Shown: positions 24,771 to 35,107, numbered from the stretch's first letter. The stretch: DNA of 64,000 nt from Ignavibacteriales bacterium (GCA_020635275.1 JACKAA010000001.1:186001-250000), one strand, 5' to 3'. A program made the numbers and translations. The notes: generated by a model from the letters alone, not told the origin.

Positions 24771-25577
24771 TTAATTAGCAGAAATTAGAGTGTGTCTAAT
24801 TACCTTATTGGAATCTGATTCATTAAATTTATTACCGGTTATTGGATTAATAAACAATGCACAACCTTCTAATTTAACAACTCCATATTCTTGTGAAAAC
24901 CACACATAAGCTTCATAATTCTTAAAGTTGCTGCTTAAAGGATTATTAATATCCGGGAAGTTTATACTAATTGAATATTTAAATTTTTCTGCATTTACAG
25001 TTTTACTCAATTCACTAAGTTGGACTGCTTCTTTTCCAACATATTGCCCTAAAGCTGTAATAATATTTAATTTAAATGCTCCAAAATTTATCGATCCTTT
25101 ATAAGCTGTCCATTCTCCGGCGTTTTCAAAAGGATATGATACCAACAAGAAAGTTTCATCTAAATTTAAAGATATTTCCATATCTAGGGAATCAGGTATT
25201 AAGGAATTTATACCTGCGGTGTCCGCATAAAATTCTAATGAATTTTCAGTGATTTTAAATTTTGAAAATGAACTAAAAATTGATTCTTTTAAATTGTAAG
25301 CTTCATCACATAAGAAATAGTCATAATTGCTCTCTGTTCCATGATTACTTACAGTAACCTGTCTTGTTCCAAGGTTTTCATAATTACTTGTTGATGAATT
25401 TAAAGTATCTACGTTATACTTAAAAGAATTGCCCACATTTACCGGAAAAAATTCTGAGATATTATCGCTATAATCATTTATATCTTCTGGTTCATTTGTA
25501 GTTGAATTGGAATCGGCACAATTAATTAAGACTAACGAAATTATTATTAATGAAATAAGCAGTTTAATTTTGCTCAC
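24771..25577 (-). CDS. Lipoprotein of unknown function
   Basis: A 268-residue product with a signal sequence and lipobox VLINC (Cys at about residue 20). The body is strand-rich, beginning DNISEFFPVNVGNSFKYNVD; FFPVxxGNxWxY-type openings occur in many secreted or lipid-anchored proteins of this group, whose role is unknown. The start is GTG within the end of the upstream kinase gene (14-bp overlap), so translation is probably coupled to the two kinases upstream. It could be the sensory or effector lipoprotein of that signalling unit, but no direct evidence shows it. Confidence 0.75.
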   Translation of the reverse strand: MSKIKLLISLIIISLVLINCADSNSTTNEPEDINDYSDNISEFFPVNVGNSFKYNVDTLNSSTSNYENLGTRQVTVSNHGTESNYDYFLCDEAYNLKESIFSSFSKFKITENSLEFYADTAGINSLIPDSLDMEISLNLDETFLLVSYPFENAGEWTAYKGSINFGAFKLNIITALGQYVGKEAVQLSELSKTVNAEKFKYSISINFPDINNPLSSNFKNYEAYVWFSQEYGVVKLEGCALFINPITGNKFNESDSNKVIRHTLISAN

Positions 25578-27096
25578 TTTTTAATTCCCCTATTTGTTTA
25601 TATTCATTTTGTTTGCTAGTCTGTGTGAATTTAATAGTGAATTTTGTTCCGGTACCTTTTTCACTTTCAACTTTAATTACTGCGTCATTTAGATCACAAT
25701 ACCTTTTTACTAAAGCTAAGCCTAAACCATTACCATCAAATTTTCTTGTGTAACCTTGTTCTTCTTGCGTAAATGGCTTAAACAATGTTGGAAGAAATTC
25801 TTGAGATATACCAATGCCAGTATCACTTATATCAACACTTAAAACACCTTCTTCATTATTATAAATCTTGATTTTCACTGAACCTTCTCTAGTATATTTA
25901 AGTCCATTATCAATCAAGTTTACAAACAGTTGAGAGAGTGAATATTTATCACCAAGTATACTTGTATTTTGGGAAGTGTTTTCAAATTTTAATTCTAAAC
26001 CTCTTTGTTTAGCTGTGTACTTGAATTCTTCATACAAACTTTTAATTACTTCATCAACAATATCTATTTTAGTTTTGAACACATCAAATGTACCTGCTTG
26101 AAATTGTGCCATATTTAAGATTGAGTCTATTGTTCGAGTTAATCTTAAACTGCCAATTTGAATAGCGCTAAAAATTTCTTTATATGATGAGTCCGGTGCT
26201 TCGTTTAATTCTTCATTTAATAGTGATAAGTAACTCATTATTGTATTGATTGGAGTTCTAATTTCATGTGACATTCCGGCTAAAAATTCAGTTTTCAGTT
26301 TATCAGATTCTTCTGCTTTCTCTTTAGCTTTGATAAGCTGCTCTTCATATTTTTGTTGAAGTGTAATATCTTCTATAGTACCATCATAAAACTGGACTTC
26401 ATTTTTTGGCTGAATTAAGTTTCCGCTTAAACTTACTAAAATTTTATTTCTTTCTTTGTTTAACAGTTCAACTTTATATCTGTTGATACCATTATTTTCA
26501 TTAATTTTTTTTATGATTTCATTTTGTTTTGTGACTCCACCAATTAAAAAACTATCAAATTTTCTACCGTTAATTTCATCTAGTTTTTTATAACCCAGCA
26601 AACTTAAAAATGTTGGATTAGCATGAAGTATCATGCCTTCTGTAGAAAACCTAAAAATTCCTATTGAAGAATTTTCTACTAAACTTTTAAATCTTTCTTC
26701 ACTTTCTCTTAATTTGGCTTCCATTCTATGTTTGTAAAGAGCCATTTCAATTGTGGTGTTTAACTCTTTTTCTTCAAATGGTTTAATTAAATACCCGAAA
26801 GCATCAGAAATTTTTGCTCGTTCTAGAGTTGATTCATCTGCATTTGCTGTTAAATAAATGACAGGTACATCAGAAGTAAGGTGTATTTTTGTTGCAGTTT
26901 CAATTCCATCAATAGGACCCTGAATCATTATATCCATTAAAATGAGATCAGGATTTTCTTCATTGGCGGTTTTTACAGCCATTTCTCCATTAGATACAAT
27001 TCTAATTACTTCATAACCCATTGCTTTTAAGCGATCGGCTATTTCCATGGCAATAATTATTTCATCTTCAACAATAAGAATTCGGGATTTATTCAT
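25564..27096 (-). CDS. Receiver-PAS-histidine kinase (soluble)
   Basis: A 510-residue protein without membrane segments. The N-terminal receiver (about 1-120) has a phosphoacceptor in LILMDIMIQG and Lys in LIKPFEEKE. A PAS domain (about 135-255, GIFRFSTEGMILHANPTFLSLLGYK) and a HisKA domain with FLAGMSHEIRTPINT follow. The HATPase has NLIDNGLKYT, DTGIGI and GLGLALVKR. The receiver at the front lets it be controlled by another kinase, plausibly the HisKA_2-type protein whose gene lies 3 bp upstream in the same operon. The output regulator is not obvious in the window. Confidence 0.9.
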   Translation of the reverse strand: MNKSRILIVEDEIIIAMEIADRLKAMGYEVIRIVSNGEMAVKTANEENPDLILMDIMIQGPIDGIETATKIHLTSDVPVIYLTANADESTLERAKISDAFGYLIKPFEEKELNTTIEMALYKHRMEAKLRESEERFKSLVENSSIGIFRFSTEGMILHANPTFLSLLGYKKLDEINGRKFDSFLIGGVTKQNEIIKKINENNGINRYKVELLNKERNKILVSLSGNLIQPKNEVQFYDGTIEDITLQQKYEEQLIKAKEKAEESDKLKTEFLAGMSHEIRTPINTIMSYLSLLNEELNEAPDSSYKEIFSAIQIGSLRLTRTIDSILNMAQFQAGTFDVFKTKIDIVDEVIKSLYEEFKYTAKQRGLELKFENTSQNTSILGDKYSLSQLFVNLIDNGLKYTREGSVKIKIYNNEEGVLSVDISDTGIGISQEFLPTLFKPFTQEEQGYTRKFDGNGLGLALVKRYCDLNDAVIKVESEKGTGTKFTIKFTQTSKQNEYKQIGELKSEQN

Positions 27097-27099
27097 GAA

Positions 27100-28557
27100 T
27101 TAACTGGCCTTCTTAATTAAATTTGGATCCGGAAAATTAATTTTTACAATCGTTCCGTTGTTATTAAAAAACTCAACTTTACCGTTAAGCTGCATTGTTA
27201 AATTATATACTAATCTTAATCCTAGAGATTCAGACTTTTCAATATTAAAGTTTTTAGGTATTCCCTTTCCATTATCGCTTATTTTAAGTATTAGTTTATG
27301 ATTTTCATCATATCCCATATCAATTTTAATCTCTCCATTCTCGCTTTCCGATAGTCCGTGTTTAAGTGAATTCGATATCAATTCATTGATAATTAATCCG
27401 CATGGAACAGCCGTATCAACACCTAGTTCAACTTTTTGAACATTATTTTTTAATTTAATTTTTGTTTGATTAACGCCGTAAGACTGGAATAAAAAGTTCG
27501 TCAATTTTTTAACATATTCTTTAAAATCAATATTTGCTAAATCTCCTGACTGATATAATTTTTCGTGAATTAATGCCATAGATTTAACTCTGTTTTGTCC
27601 GTCTCTAAACATTTCTATTGTTTGAGGATCTGATAATTGTTTAGATTGGAAGAAAAACAAACTTGAAACAATTTGTAAATTATTTTTTACTCTGTGATGT
27701 ATTTCTTTTAACAAAACTTCTTTTTCATGAAGTGAACTGCTTATTTCTACTTCTGCTTTTTTTCTTTCAATATTTTCTTTTTGAAGTGACCTTAATGCAC
27801 CTTCCAGTTCATGTGTTCTATCTCTAACTCTATTTTCCAATTCTTTTTTAATTTTGTCCATTTCCCTATTACTTATTGTAATTTTCTCGGACATTTCATT
27901 AAAAGAGTTAGCAAGAAATCCGACTTCATCATTTGATTTTATATCTACATGCTGGGAATAATCGCCTTCAGCTATTTTATTAACAGCCGCAACTATTTTT
28001 GTTAGTGGTTGAGTAAATACTTTACCAATAAAAAAGACAACAACAGAACCAATTATAAATAGCAACAAACTTATAATTCCAATATTAGTCTGCAGCTCAT
28101 CAATTTTATCATAAACTGTTGCCAATGAAAAGCCCATATAAATATCTCCGATTTTCACATCATTAACACTAATTGGAGCATAGGCTTTCATTATTTCATA
28201 TTTAGTTGAAATATTTTCATTATTGTTTTTGTAATCGTTAAGAACTGCTGTAAATGAGTTATATTCATAAAAAGTCGAATCATCTTTAGAAATTATAACA
28301 TATCTAATTTCTTCAGTTTTAATAAGTTTTTCAATTTCCACTTCAGATGCCGCATGATCTTCAAAATACATACCTGAGGAAATTCCATATGCTGCTATTT
28401 TTGCAATCGAATTGGCTTTTGCCTGCAGACTGCTAAGTCTTTCTTCTTTAAATTTCATTGGGAAATAGAAATAAATAAAGAGGGATATAACTGCGAGTAA
28501 CAGTGTTGTTACAATAGTAAGCTTGTATTTAAGGGAAATAAATAATTTCTTTTTCAT
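27100..28557 (-). CDS. Membrane HisKA_2-type sensor histidine kinase
   Basis: A 485-residue kinase. It has membrane helix 1 (about 12-31), a periplasmic sensor of roughly 125 residues, helix 2 (about 158-180), a HAMP domain (about 180-235) and a coiled coil. The catalytic region is of the HisKA_2/HWE-related class, with LKEIHHRVKNNLQIVSSLFFF (His in HHRVKNN). The HATPase has NELISNSLKHG, ISDNGKGIP and SLGLRLV. It is the first gene of a three-gene unit with the receiver-PAS-kinase and a lipoprotein. The signal sensed is unknown. Confidence 0.9.
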   Translation of the reverse strand: MKKKLFISLKYKLTIVTTLLLAVISLFIYFYFPMKFKEERLSSLQAKANSIAKIAAYGISSGMYFEDHAASEVEIEKLIKTEEIRYVIISKDDSTFYEYNSFTAVLNDYKNNNENISTKYEIMKAYAPISVNDVKIGDIYMGFSLATVYDKIDELQTNIGIISLLLFIIGSVVVFFIGKVFTQPLTKIVAAVNKIAEGDYSQHVDIKSNDEVGFLANSFNEMSEKITISNREMDKIKKELENRVRDRTHELEGALRSLQKENIERKKAEVEISSSLHEKEVLLKEIHHRVKNNLQIVSSLFFFQSKQLSDPQTIEMFRDGQNRVKSMALIHEKLYQSGDLANIDFKEYVKKLTNFLFQSYGVNQTKIKLKNNVQKVELGVDTAVPCGLIINELISNSLKHGLSESENGEIKIDMGYDENHKLILKISDNGKGIPKNFNIEKSESLGLRLVYNLTMQLNGKVEFFNNNGTIVKINFPDPNLIKKAS

Positions 28558-28727
28558 ATATAATTAATCGATAACTTCTTGAAAAATTAAAGCTTATTCC
28601 CCTAAGTGTAACATTCTCAACATTCCTAATATTTAAAGAAATTTAAGGAGAATGTAATACATTATCGAAAATGATAGTTGGTAATTAAATATTTATTAAA
28701 AATTAGGTGAGTTAAAATGAATTTTAA

Positions 28728-30284
28728 TTAAAGATATATCTGAAATTCTGGATCTGATGGACGAAGTTTATCATACATATTTCTCAATGAGTTGAATGCG
28801 GCTTCATTTCCTCTTTGAGCAGCTTTTCTGTACAATATAGAAGCTTTCCCTTTATTTTCTTTAACTTGTATTCCATTTTCATAACAATATGCCAGAGCAG
28901 CTTCTGCTAATACCGATCCGCTTTCAGAATATTTCTTAAGAATTGCTAATTCTTGCTTGTAGTCTTTAAGTTTACTTGATTGAATTCTTATGAATGCTAA
29001 CCTTACTTCTGCTTCACTACTGCCTAATTTAGCAGCCGAATTAAAATAATTAACCGCCTTTAAAGAATCTTTTTTTACTAGAGATCCTGAATAATAAGCT
29101 AATCCAAGTTCAATAATTGAATTTATATGATTTTGTTTTTCAGCTTTTTGTAAGAGCTCAAACGCTTGCTCTTCAGTTAAGGAATAATCAATTCCTAATG
29201 CGATAAGACCAGCCCAAACATACATTGCATTTGGATTTTCTAATTTGACTTCTTTTTCAAGATTTGCAAAGAATTTTTCCCTTTGAGATATTTTTAGCAA
29301 TGATTCCGCAGCTTTGTATGATCCGAGTCTAAAAGCTTTTAAATAATTAGCTGCTGCCATAATTAAGTTTTCTTTAATACCAATGCCGTATTCAAGTAAT
29401 CTTGCTTCAATAAGAAGTGCTTCCGGACTACCGGAGCCAGCCGCCAGTTTAATTAAATTTACAGCAGTTGTATCTTTTACATCACTTAAATCTTTAGTCT
29501 CTTTTACTTTTAAGAGTTTTTTTAATTCACCATGTTTTGTATCTAAAATTTTATTTAATATTTCCTTTTCTTCATTTTCGGATAATGAATCTTCAGAAAA
29601 ATTATAATAGTCCAGTTCATACTCATTTGAAATAAGAGCAGAAAAATTATTTTCTTCAATTAAACTTTCGTCATTTTGTAAATTTTCAATTGTAGAATCT
29701 TGAGTAACAATTAATCCTTGTTTTTGAAATTCCAGTAAAACTTTTTTTGCTTCCTCAAAACCTTTATTGGCGGATTTTTTTAACCATTTTTGGGCTTCAG
29801 CTAAATTTTTATTAACAATTAAATTATCTGTGTGCAATAATCCAAAAATATATTGCCCTTGTTCCATTCCGCTTTCAGCAGCAACCTTAAAATTTTTGTA
29901 AGCAGAAAATGGATCCCAAGGAACTCCAATTCCGCTATTTTGCATAATTCCAAAATTAAAATTTGCAGCAGGTAAATTTTTTGATGCAGCTTTTCCAATC
30001 CAATATGCCGCTTCAAGTGTATCTAATGGAACTCCGATGCCTAAAATATATCTTATACCTAATTCATGCTGAGCTAAAGGATCACCTTTTCTGGCTTTTT
30101 CAGTTAATACATATGTAGCAGCTAAACTGTACGAAGGATATTTCGGTTTAAATAATTGTGTTTTTTTACTAAAACCAGTTTTTTTAAAAGCTTCACTTTG
30201 AGTTGTATTTTCTTGTGAAAACGAAATTGTTACAGAGATTAAAACAAATAATGAGATAAGTATTTTGAGATTATTTTTGTACAA
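28728..30284 (-). CDS. Secreted Sel1-repeat protein
   Basis: A 518-residue protein with a signal peptide (to about residue 23) and many Sel1-like TPR repeats. Examples are ARKGDPLAQHELGIRYILGIG, and SAAKLGSSEAEVRLAFIR later on. There are two blocks (about 50-180 and 270-510) separated by an acidic Asn/Glu-rich linker. Such repeats act as protein-binding scaffolds, often in signalling or envelope processes. The start codon appears to be TTG at 30284, only 14 bp after the stop of the RsbW-like gene, so they are probably one operon. The partner is unknown. Confidence 0.8.
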   Translation of the reverse strand: MYKNNLKILISLFVLISVTISFSQENTTQSEAFKKTGFSKKTQLFKPKYPSYSLAATYVLTEKARKGDPLAQHELGIRYILGIGVPLDTLEAAYWIGKAASKNLPAANFNFGIMQNSGIGVPWDPFSAYKNFKVAAESGMEQGQYIFGLLHTDNLIVNKNLAEAQKWLKKSANKGFEEAKKVLLEFQKQGLIVTQDSTIENLQNDESLIEENNFSALISNEYELDYYNFSEDSLSENEEKEILNKILDTKHGELKKLLKVKETKDLSDVKDTTAVNLIKLAAGSGSPEALLIEARLLEYGIGIKENLIMAAANYLKAFRLGSYKAAESLLKISQREKFFANLEKEVKLENPNAMYVWAGLIALGIDYSLTEEQAFELLQKAEKQNHINSIIELGLAYYSGSLVKKDSLKAVNYFNSAAKLGSSEAEVRLAFIRIQSSKLKDYKQELAILKKYSESGSVLAEAALAYCYENGIQVKENKGKASILYRKAAQRGNEAAFNSLRNMYDKLRPSDPEFQIYL

Positions 30285-30297
30285 TATCTTATAAAAT

Positions 30298-30714
30298 TTA
30301 GTTAACGTTTTTAACTAATCTAAAGATATTTTTGTTCCCTTCTCTTGAATAGTGATTTTCATCCATAAGCTGTTCAATAATAAAAAGTCCCATTCCCCCT
30401 TCAGGCAAGCTATCAATGTCATCAGGATCAAATTCCAATACTGGTTTTCCGGTATTTAATCTTGGTTCGCCGTAATCGATCAGCTCAATACTAAACTTAT
30501 CAGAATCAAACCACATGCTAATTTCAATCTGATTAGTTTCATCACCTTTATATGCATGCTTAATTATATTATTAAGTGCTTCAGCTAAACTTAATTCAAT
30601 TTCTTTAATTTTTTCATCGAATAAATTATTTTCTTCACAAAAAGTTTTAGTTATAAAACAAACGGAACTAACGTTTTTGTATTCACTATCAATTGTAAAA
30701 TTCTTTTTATTCAT
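30298..30714 (-). CDS. RsbW-like serine kinase / anti-sigma factor (HATPase_c_2)
   Basis: The start used is ATG 30714; a TTG at 30726 would add four residues. A 138-residue single-domain GHKL ATPase: N box ELSLAEALNNIIKHAY (about 40-56), G1 box LIDYGEP (about 80) and EGGMGLFIIEQLMD (about 107-120). These are typical of RsbW/SpoIIAB-type proteins. They bind a sigma factor or other partner and phosphorylate a STAS-domain antagonist. A STAS-like protein is encoded 17 kb away at 13585. No sigma-factor gene is adjacent; its partner is unknown. Confidence 0.85.
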   Translation of the reverse strand: MNKKNFTIDSEYKNVSSVCFITKTFCEENNLFDEKIKEIELSLAEALNNIIKHAYKGDETNQIEISMWFDSDKFSIELIDYGEPRLNTGKPVLEFDPDDIDSLPEGGMGLFIIEQLMDENHYSREGNKNIFRLVKNVN

Positions 30715-30798
30715 TCTTCTATTCAATTTTTAAGAAGATAATCAATAGGGGGAATCCGATTACAAAATAATGTTAATAAAAAATAATTCTTTAAATAA

Positions 30799-30823
30799 AA
30801 AATCCAGCATTGAGGCTGGATTT
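30799..30823 (-). terminator. Terminator after tRNA-Ser
   Basis: On the minus strand AAATCCAGC, a short loop and GCTGGATTT form a stem followed by a T run, 16 bp beyond the tRNA 3' end. Confidence 0.75.
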
Positions 30824-30838
30824 AAATAAATGGTTTTG

Positions 30839-30925
30839 CGGAGAGTTAGGGATTCGAACCCCAGAAGGACTTGCATCCTTAACGGTTTTCAAGACCGCCG
30901 CATTCAACCACTCTGCCAACTCTCC
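30839..30925 (-). tRNA. tRNA-Ser (anticodon TGA)
   Basis: An 87-nt class II tRNA. The acceptor arms are GGAGAGT and ACTCTCC. The anticodon loop CTTGAAA within GGTCTTGAAAACC gives anticodon TGA. A long variable arm (GGATGCAAGTCC) and a T arm GGGGTTCGAATCCC follow. The 3' CCA is not encoded. Confidence 0.95.
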
Positions 30926-31168
30926 ATTTAGTTTTTTGCGTATTTTCGAAACTTTTTAAATTTACTTTAATGAAAATATTGAGGAAGTGGTAACCAATTT
31001 AGTCCCCATTTTTAACAATTCATTAAAATTAAGATTCTAAATATCATGATTATGAAAAGAATAATCAAGAAATAAATAGTTGGACAATTATTGAATCTAA
31101 ACATCTTATAAAATTGAGACAAAAGAATGAGGTTATTTTAGTAGTTTTATATAATATTTTTAATAAAA

Positions 31169-32998
31169 ATGGCAAAGAAAATGAGCAAAAAAATCATTTA
31201 TTTATTTCCATTAATTTTTATTTTGGTTCATAACTGTCAGCAAAAAATTGACATTAAAAGAGTTCCACAATGGGCAAGTGAGGCAGTCTGGTATCAGATT
31301 TTTCCCGAAAGATTTAACAACGGTGATAAAAATAATGATCCCAAACCAATTGATTTAGCCGGAGGATGGCCTTACAATATCCCGGAAGGATGGCAAAATC
31401 ATCCATGGACTTCAGATTGGTATAAATTACAGCCTTGGGAAAATAATGGTCACGATTTTTATTGGAATGCCGGTGTAAGAAGATATGGTGGCGATCTTCA
31501 AGGTGTTATTAATAAATTAGATTATCTACAAAATTTAGGAATTACAGCAATATATTTTAATCCCGTTTTTGAATCTCCTTCACTTCATAAATATGATGCA
31601 TCTTCTTATCACCACATTGATAATAATTTTGGACCAGATCCTGAAAAAGACCGCCAAATTTGGAGTGAAGAAAATCCAATTGATCCCACTACCTGGCAGT
31701 GGACAACAGCAGATAAATTATTTTTAGAATTAATTAAAGAAGCGCATAACAGAAATATTAGAGTAATTATTGATGGCGTTTTTAATCATGTTGGCAATAC
31801 TTTCTGGGCGTTTAAAGATTTAATTGAGAAACAAGAAAAATCGCAGTTTAAAGATTGGTTTTCCATTAAATCATTTGATGATCCGAATACACCGGAAAAC
31901 GAATTTGATTACGAAGGCTGGTACGGAGTTAAAGATCTGCCCGAAATAAAAGAAGATGAAAATGGTTTAGTAGAAGGAGCAGCTAATCATGTTCATGATG
32001 TTGTAAAAAGATGGATGGATCCAAATCAAGATGGTGATCCAAGTGACGGAATAGATGGCTGGAGATTGGATGTTGCAGAAATGGTTAAACATAAATTTTG
32101 GCAAAAATTTAGAACTTGGGTAAAGGAAATTAATCCCGAAGCATATATTACCGGTGAAATTTGGTGGAAGGATTGGCCTAATAATGTAATGATGAATGCT
32201 TCACCTTGGCTTCAGGGTGATCAGTTTGATGCTGTTATGAATTATAGATTTACCCGTGCAGTAAAACATTTTGTTAGTGATCAAAAAAATAAAATTTCTG
32301 CTTCAGCATTTGCAGATACAATTAATTTTATCAGAAAAGATTATAACAAAGAAAATTTATATGTATTAATGAATTTACTCGGAAGCCATGATACAGAAAG
32401 ACTTGCATCATTAATCGTAAATCCAGATTATTGGTATGATCATAATGCTAATCCAGCTCAAAGGGAAACTTTTGATGTTAGAAAACCAAATGAAATTGAA
32501 AGGATGAAGCAAAAATTAATGGTTGGAATTCAAATGACAATGCCCGGTGCACCAATGGTTTATTATGGTGATGAAGCCGGTATGTGGGGTGGTGACGATC
32601 CCGATTGCAGAAAGCCGATGGTTTGGCCTGATTTAATTTATGAAACAGAAGCCACTCATCCTTTTGGGAAACAAAGATCAATAGATGAAGTAAAATTTGA
32701 CACAGCATTATTTGATTGGTATAAAAACATAATTAAAATTAGAAAATCTAATGATGTATTACATAAAGGTGATTTGAATTTTATTCAATCTAATGATAGT
32801 GATGTTTTAATTTTCGAACGGCAGTCAAATGATTCAAAAATAATTGTAATTGCAAATAGCAGTTCTGAAGAAAAAAATATTGAACTAAATTTCGGTGAGA
32901 GCAGTTATAAGAATTTAATAAATGGGAATGAATTTAAGTCCGGGACAAATAATATTTTATTAAACCAGTTTGAAATAGCAATTCTAAAAAATAATTAG
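31169..32998 (+). CDS. GH13 alpha-amylase-family lipoprotein
   Basis: A 609-residue enzyme with an N-terminal signal and lipobox-like VHNC. The catalytic (beta/alpha)8 barrel has the GH13 regions DGVFNHVG (I), DGWRLDVAEM (II, nucleophile Asp), TGEIW (III, acid/base Glu) and LGSHDTER (IV). A C-terminal small beta domain follows (VLIFERQSNDSKIIVIANSSS). It hydrolyses alpha-glucans such as maltodextrin, cyclodextrin or pullulan; the neopullulanase/cyclomaltodextrinase-like group fits best. The lipid anchor places it on a membrane facing the periplasm or outside. The upstream region 30926-31168 is AT-rich without another feature. Confidence 0.9.
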   Translation: MAKKMSKKIIYLFPLIFILVHNCQQKIDIKRVPQWASEAVWYQIFPERFNNGDKNNDPKPIDLAGGWPYNIPEGWQNHPWTSDWYKLQPWENNGHDFYWNAGVRRYGGDLQGVINKLDYLQNLGITAIYFNPVFESPSLHKYDASSYHHIDNNFGPDPEKDRQIWSEENPIDPTTWQWTTADKLFLELIKEAHNRNIRVIIDGVFNHVGNTFWAFKDLIEKQEKSQFKDWFSIKSFDDPNTPENEFDYEGWYGVKDLPEIKEDENGLVEGAANHVHDVVKRWMDPNQDGDPSDGIDGWRLDVAEMVKHKFWQKFRTWVKEINPEAYITGEIWWKDWPNNVMMNASPWLQGDQFDAVMNYRFTRAVKHFVSDQKNKISASAFADTINFIRKDYNKENLYVLMNLLGSHDTERLASLIVNPDYWYDHNANPAQRETFDVRKPNEIERMKQKLMVGIQMTMPGAPMVYYGDEAGMWGGDDPDCRKPMVWPDLIYETEATHPFGKQRSIDEVKFDTALFDWYKNIIKIRKSNDVLHKGDLNFIQSNDSDVLIFERQSNDSKIIVIANSSSEEKNIELNFGESSYKNLINGNEFKSGTNNILLNQFEIAILKNN

Positions 32999-33046
32999 TT
33001 TATAATAACGCAAGCAAAATTCAACTAAAATTGTGCAATTATTTTT

Positions 33047-34882
33047 ATGAGTAGAAGGAAAGCAAAATTTCTATTTAATATAATTTTAATAATTATTCCT
33101 TTTCTCTTTTTTATTCTACTTGAATTTTCTTTAAGAATTTTTGATTACGGAATTGATAATTCAACGTGGATAAAAATTAATAATACTCACTATGGATTAA
33201 ATCCTAAAGTAGCAAGCCGGTATTTCAATAACGTAAAAAATATTCCTGAACCAATCCAAGATGTTTTTGCTATTAATAAAAAACCAGACACATATAGAAT
33301 CTTTTTGCTTGGAGGAAGCAGTGCGGCTGGTTTTCCATATATGCCTCTTGGTTCTTTTTCTAGATATATTAGACAAAGATTAGAACAGAACTATCCTGAA
33401 ATAAATATTGAAGTTGTAAATCTTGGATTATCTGCAGTAAATAGTTATACCATACTGGATCTCATTATAGATGTGCTTGAGCAAGAACCGGATTTAATTT
33501 TAATATACGCCGGCCATAATGAATTTTACGGAGCTTTAGGCGTTGCTTCCATGGAATCTTTTGGTAGATCAAGATCAATTGTAAATCTTATAATTGAGTT
33601 AAATAAATATAAGGTCACTCAATTGGTAAGAAATATTATTGGCGGAATAATGTCAATATTTTCTGTAACATCAAATTCACCAAGTGGAACATTAATGTCC
33701 AGAATGGCTGAAAATAAAACTATTGAAATTGACTCGGAGATTTATTGGCAAGGACTTGAACAGTTTGAAGAAAACATGACAGACATTCTAAAACTCGTTA
33801 AAGATAAAAAGGTGCCTGTTATTATTTCTACTATAGTCAGTAATTTAAAAGATCAAATGCCATTTAATTCCAATGCAAATACAGGAGCAAACAGAGTTTA
33901 CTCACAAGCACGTAAAGAAATTAATTTCAATAACCTTACCGCAGCAGACTCCCTTTTTAGATTAGCAAAAGATTTGGATCAAATTAGATTTAGAGCTCCG
34001 GAAAAGATCAATGAAATAATTAAAAAATTAGGCGAGCAATTTAATGTGCCAATTTTGGAATCAGAAAAAGTATTAAATCAAATTAGTCCCTGCCATATAA
34101 TTGGAGATAATTTAGTTATTGATCATCTTCATTTATCTCTAAAAGGAAACTATGAACTGGGAAATTTATTTTATAATAAAATTTCTGAATTGAAACTGCT
34201 GCCAAATATTGAAAGCAAATTTAATTTATCCGATCAAGATAGTTTGACACGAGTAAATTTTAAATTCAGTGATTTAGATTCTACAATTGCTGATTACCAA
34301 ATAAAATTGCTTAAAAATGATTGGCCGTTTATAAATCCCAAAAATAAAAAAGAAAAGACCGAAATTATTAAATTAAAAAATCAGATTGATTCAACTGCAC
34401 TTGATTTTATTCAGGGAAATGAAACTTGGGAAAAATCGCATAGAATTTTAGCTAATCGTTATATCAAAAATGGAGATTTTGAAATAGGTAAAAAATATTA
34501 TGATGTTTTAATTCATCAATACCCTTTAACAATTGAGTATTACCAATACATTTCTGAGCAGCTTATAAGCAAAAATAAATTTAACGAAGCAATAGATTAC
34601 TTAACAAATGGAAATAAAATTAAAAGCAACGCTTATTTTACAAAATGGCTGGGAATTATAAATCTTTCAATGGGACGAATTGATAGTGCAATTAATTATC
34701 TTGAAAAAAGTATGAAGTTTTCAGCAAATGATCCGCAAGTTTTATACAATTTAAGCGGTGCATATGTGAATAAAAAAAATTACAGGCTTGCTTTGGAAGT
34801 ATTGGAAAAATGTCTAGTCATAAATCCTAATTATACTGAAGCAAAAAATTTAAAAGTACAATTATTGCAAGCAATTAAATAA
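33047..34882 (+). CDS. SGNH-hydrolase-type protein with C-terminal TPRs (copy 1)
   Basis: A 611-residue protein with an N-terminal membrane helix (about 9-27). An SGNH-hydrolase-like domain (about 85-390) has block I LGGSSAAGFP (catalytic Ser), block III YAGHNEFYGALG and the D-x-x-H block VIDHLHLS. A linker and TPR-like helices follow (about 455-610, e.g. DPQVLYNLSGAYVNKKNY). SGNH enzymes remove or transfer acyl or acetyl groups on carbohydrates. It is a paralogue of the protein at 35202. The location in the envelope is predicted from the single N-terminal helix; the substrate is unknown. Confidence 0.8.
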   Translation: MSRRKAKFLFNIILIIIPFLFFILLEFSLRIFDYGIDNSTWIKINNTHYGLNPKVASRYFNNVKNIPEPIQDVFAINKKPDTYRIFLLGGSSAAGFPYMPLGSFSRYIRQRLEQNYPEINIEVVNLGLSAVNSYTILDLIIDVLEQEPDLILIYAGHNEFYGALGVASMESFGRSRSIVNLIIELNKYKVTQLVRNIIGGIMSIFSVTSNSPSGTLMSRMAENKTIEIDSEIYWQGLEQFEENMTDILKLVKDKKVPVIISTIVSNLKDQMPFNSNANTGANRVYSQARKEINFNNLTAADSLFRLAKDLDQIRFRAPEKINEIIKKLGEQFNVPILESEKVLNQISPCHIIGDNLVIDHLHLSLKGNYELGNLFYNKISELKLLPNIESKFNLSDQDSLTRVNFKFSDLDSTIADYQIKLLKNDWPFINPKNKKEKTEIIKLKNQIDSTALDFIQGNETWEKSHRILANRYIKNGDFEIGKKYYDVLIHQYPLTIEYYQYISEQLISKNKFNEAIDYLTNGNKIKSNAYFTKWLGIINLSMGRIDSAINYLEKSMKFSANDPQVLYNLSGAYVNKKNYRLALEVLEKCLVINPNYTEAKNLKVQLLQAIK

Positions 34883-34948
34883 TAACTTTTGTAAAAGAAA
34901 TTCTTTCCGCTCTAAATTAAAAGATTCATTTTTATAAAACTAATTCAG

Positions 34949-35107
34949 TTAAAATATAGCATATATAAAAGGAGCTAATGCAGAACCTTGCGTAAGAACT
35001 ATTAGTGCTCCTAAAAGTATTAAAAAGAAAACAATAGGAAAAAGCCACCATTTTTTTCTTACTTTTAAAAACTCAAAAAGTTCTAAAATTATTTTTAATT
35101 TACCCAT
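34949..35107 (-). CDS. DUF5989 small membrane protein
   Basis: A 52-residue minus-strand frame beginning MGKLKIILELFEFLKVRKKW. A membrane helix follows (about 22-40), ending with TQGSALAPFIYAIF. The pattern KKWWL...GSAxAPFIY is typical of DUF5989, a family that often sits beside SxtJ-like and carbamoyl- or acyltransferase genes in envelope polysaccharide loci. Here it lies alone between two SGNH/TPR paralogues on the other strand. No clear ribosome-binding site precedes the ATG. The function is unknown. Confidence 0.75.
   Translation of the reverse strand: MGKLKIILELFEFLKVRKKWWLFPIVFFLILLGALIVLTQGSALAPFIYAIF

Noticed and set aside
30929..31168. Small RNA or riboswitch upstream of the GH13 gene
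   Set aside because: The sequence is plain AT-rich DNA without a recognisable aptamer or stable fold.
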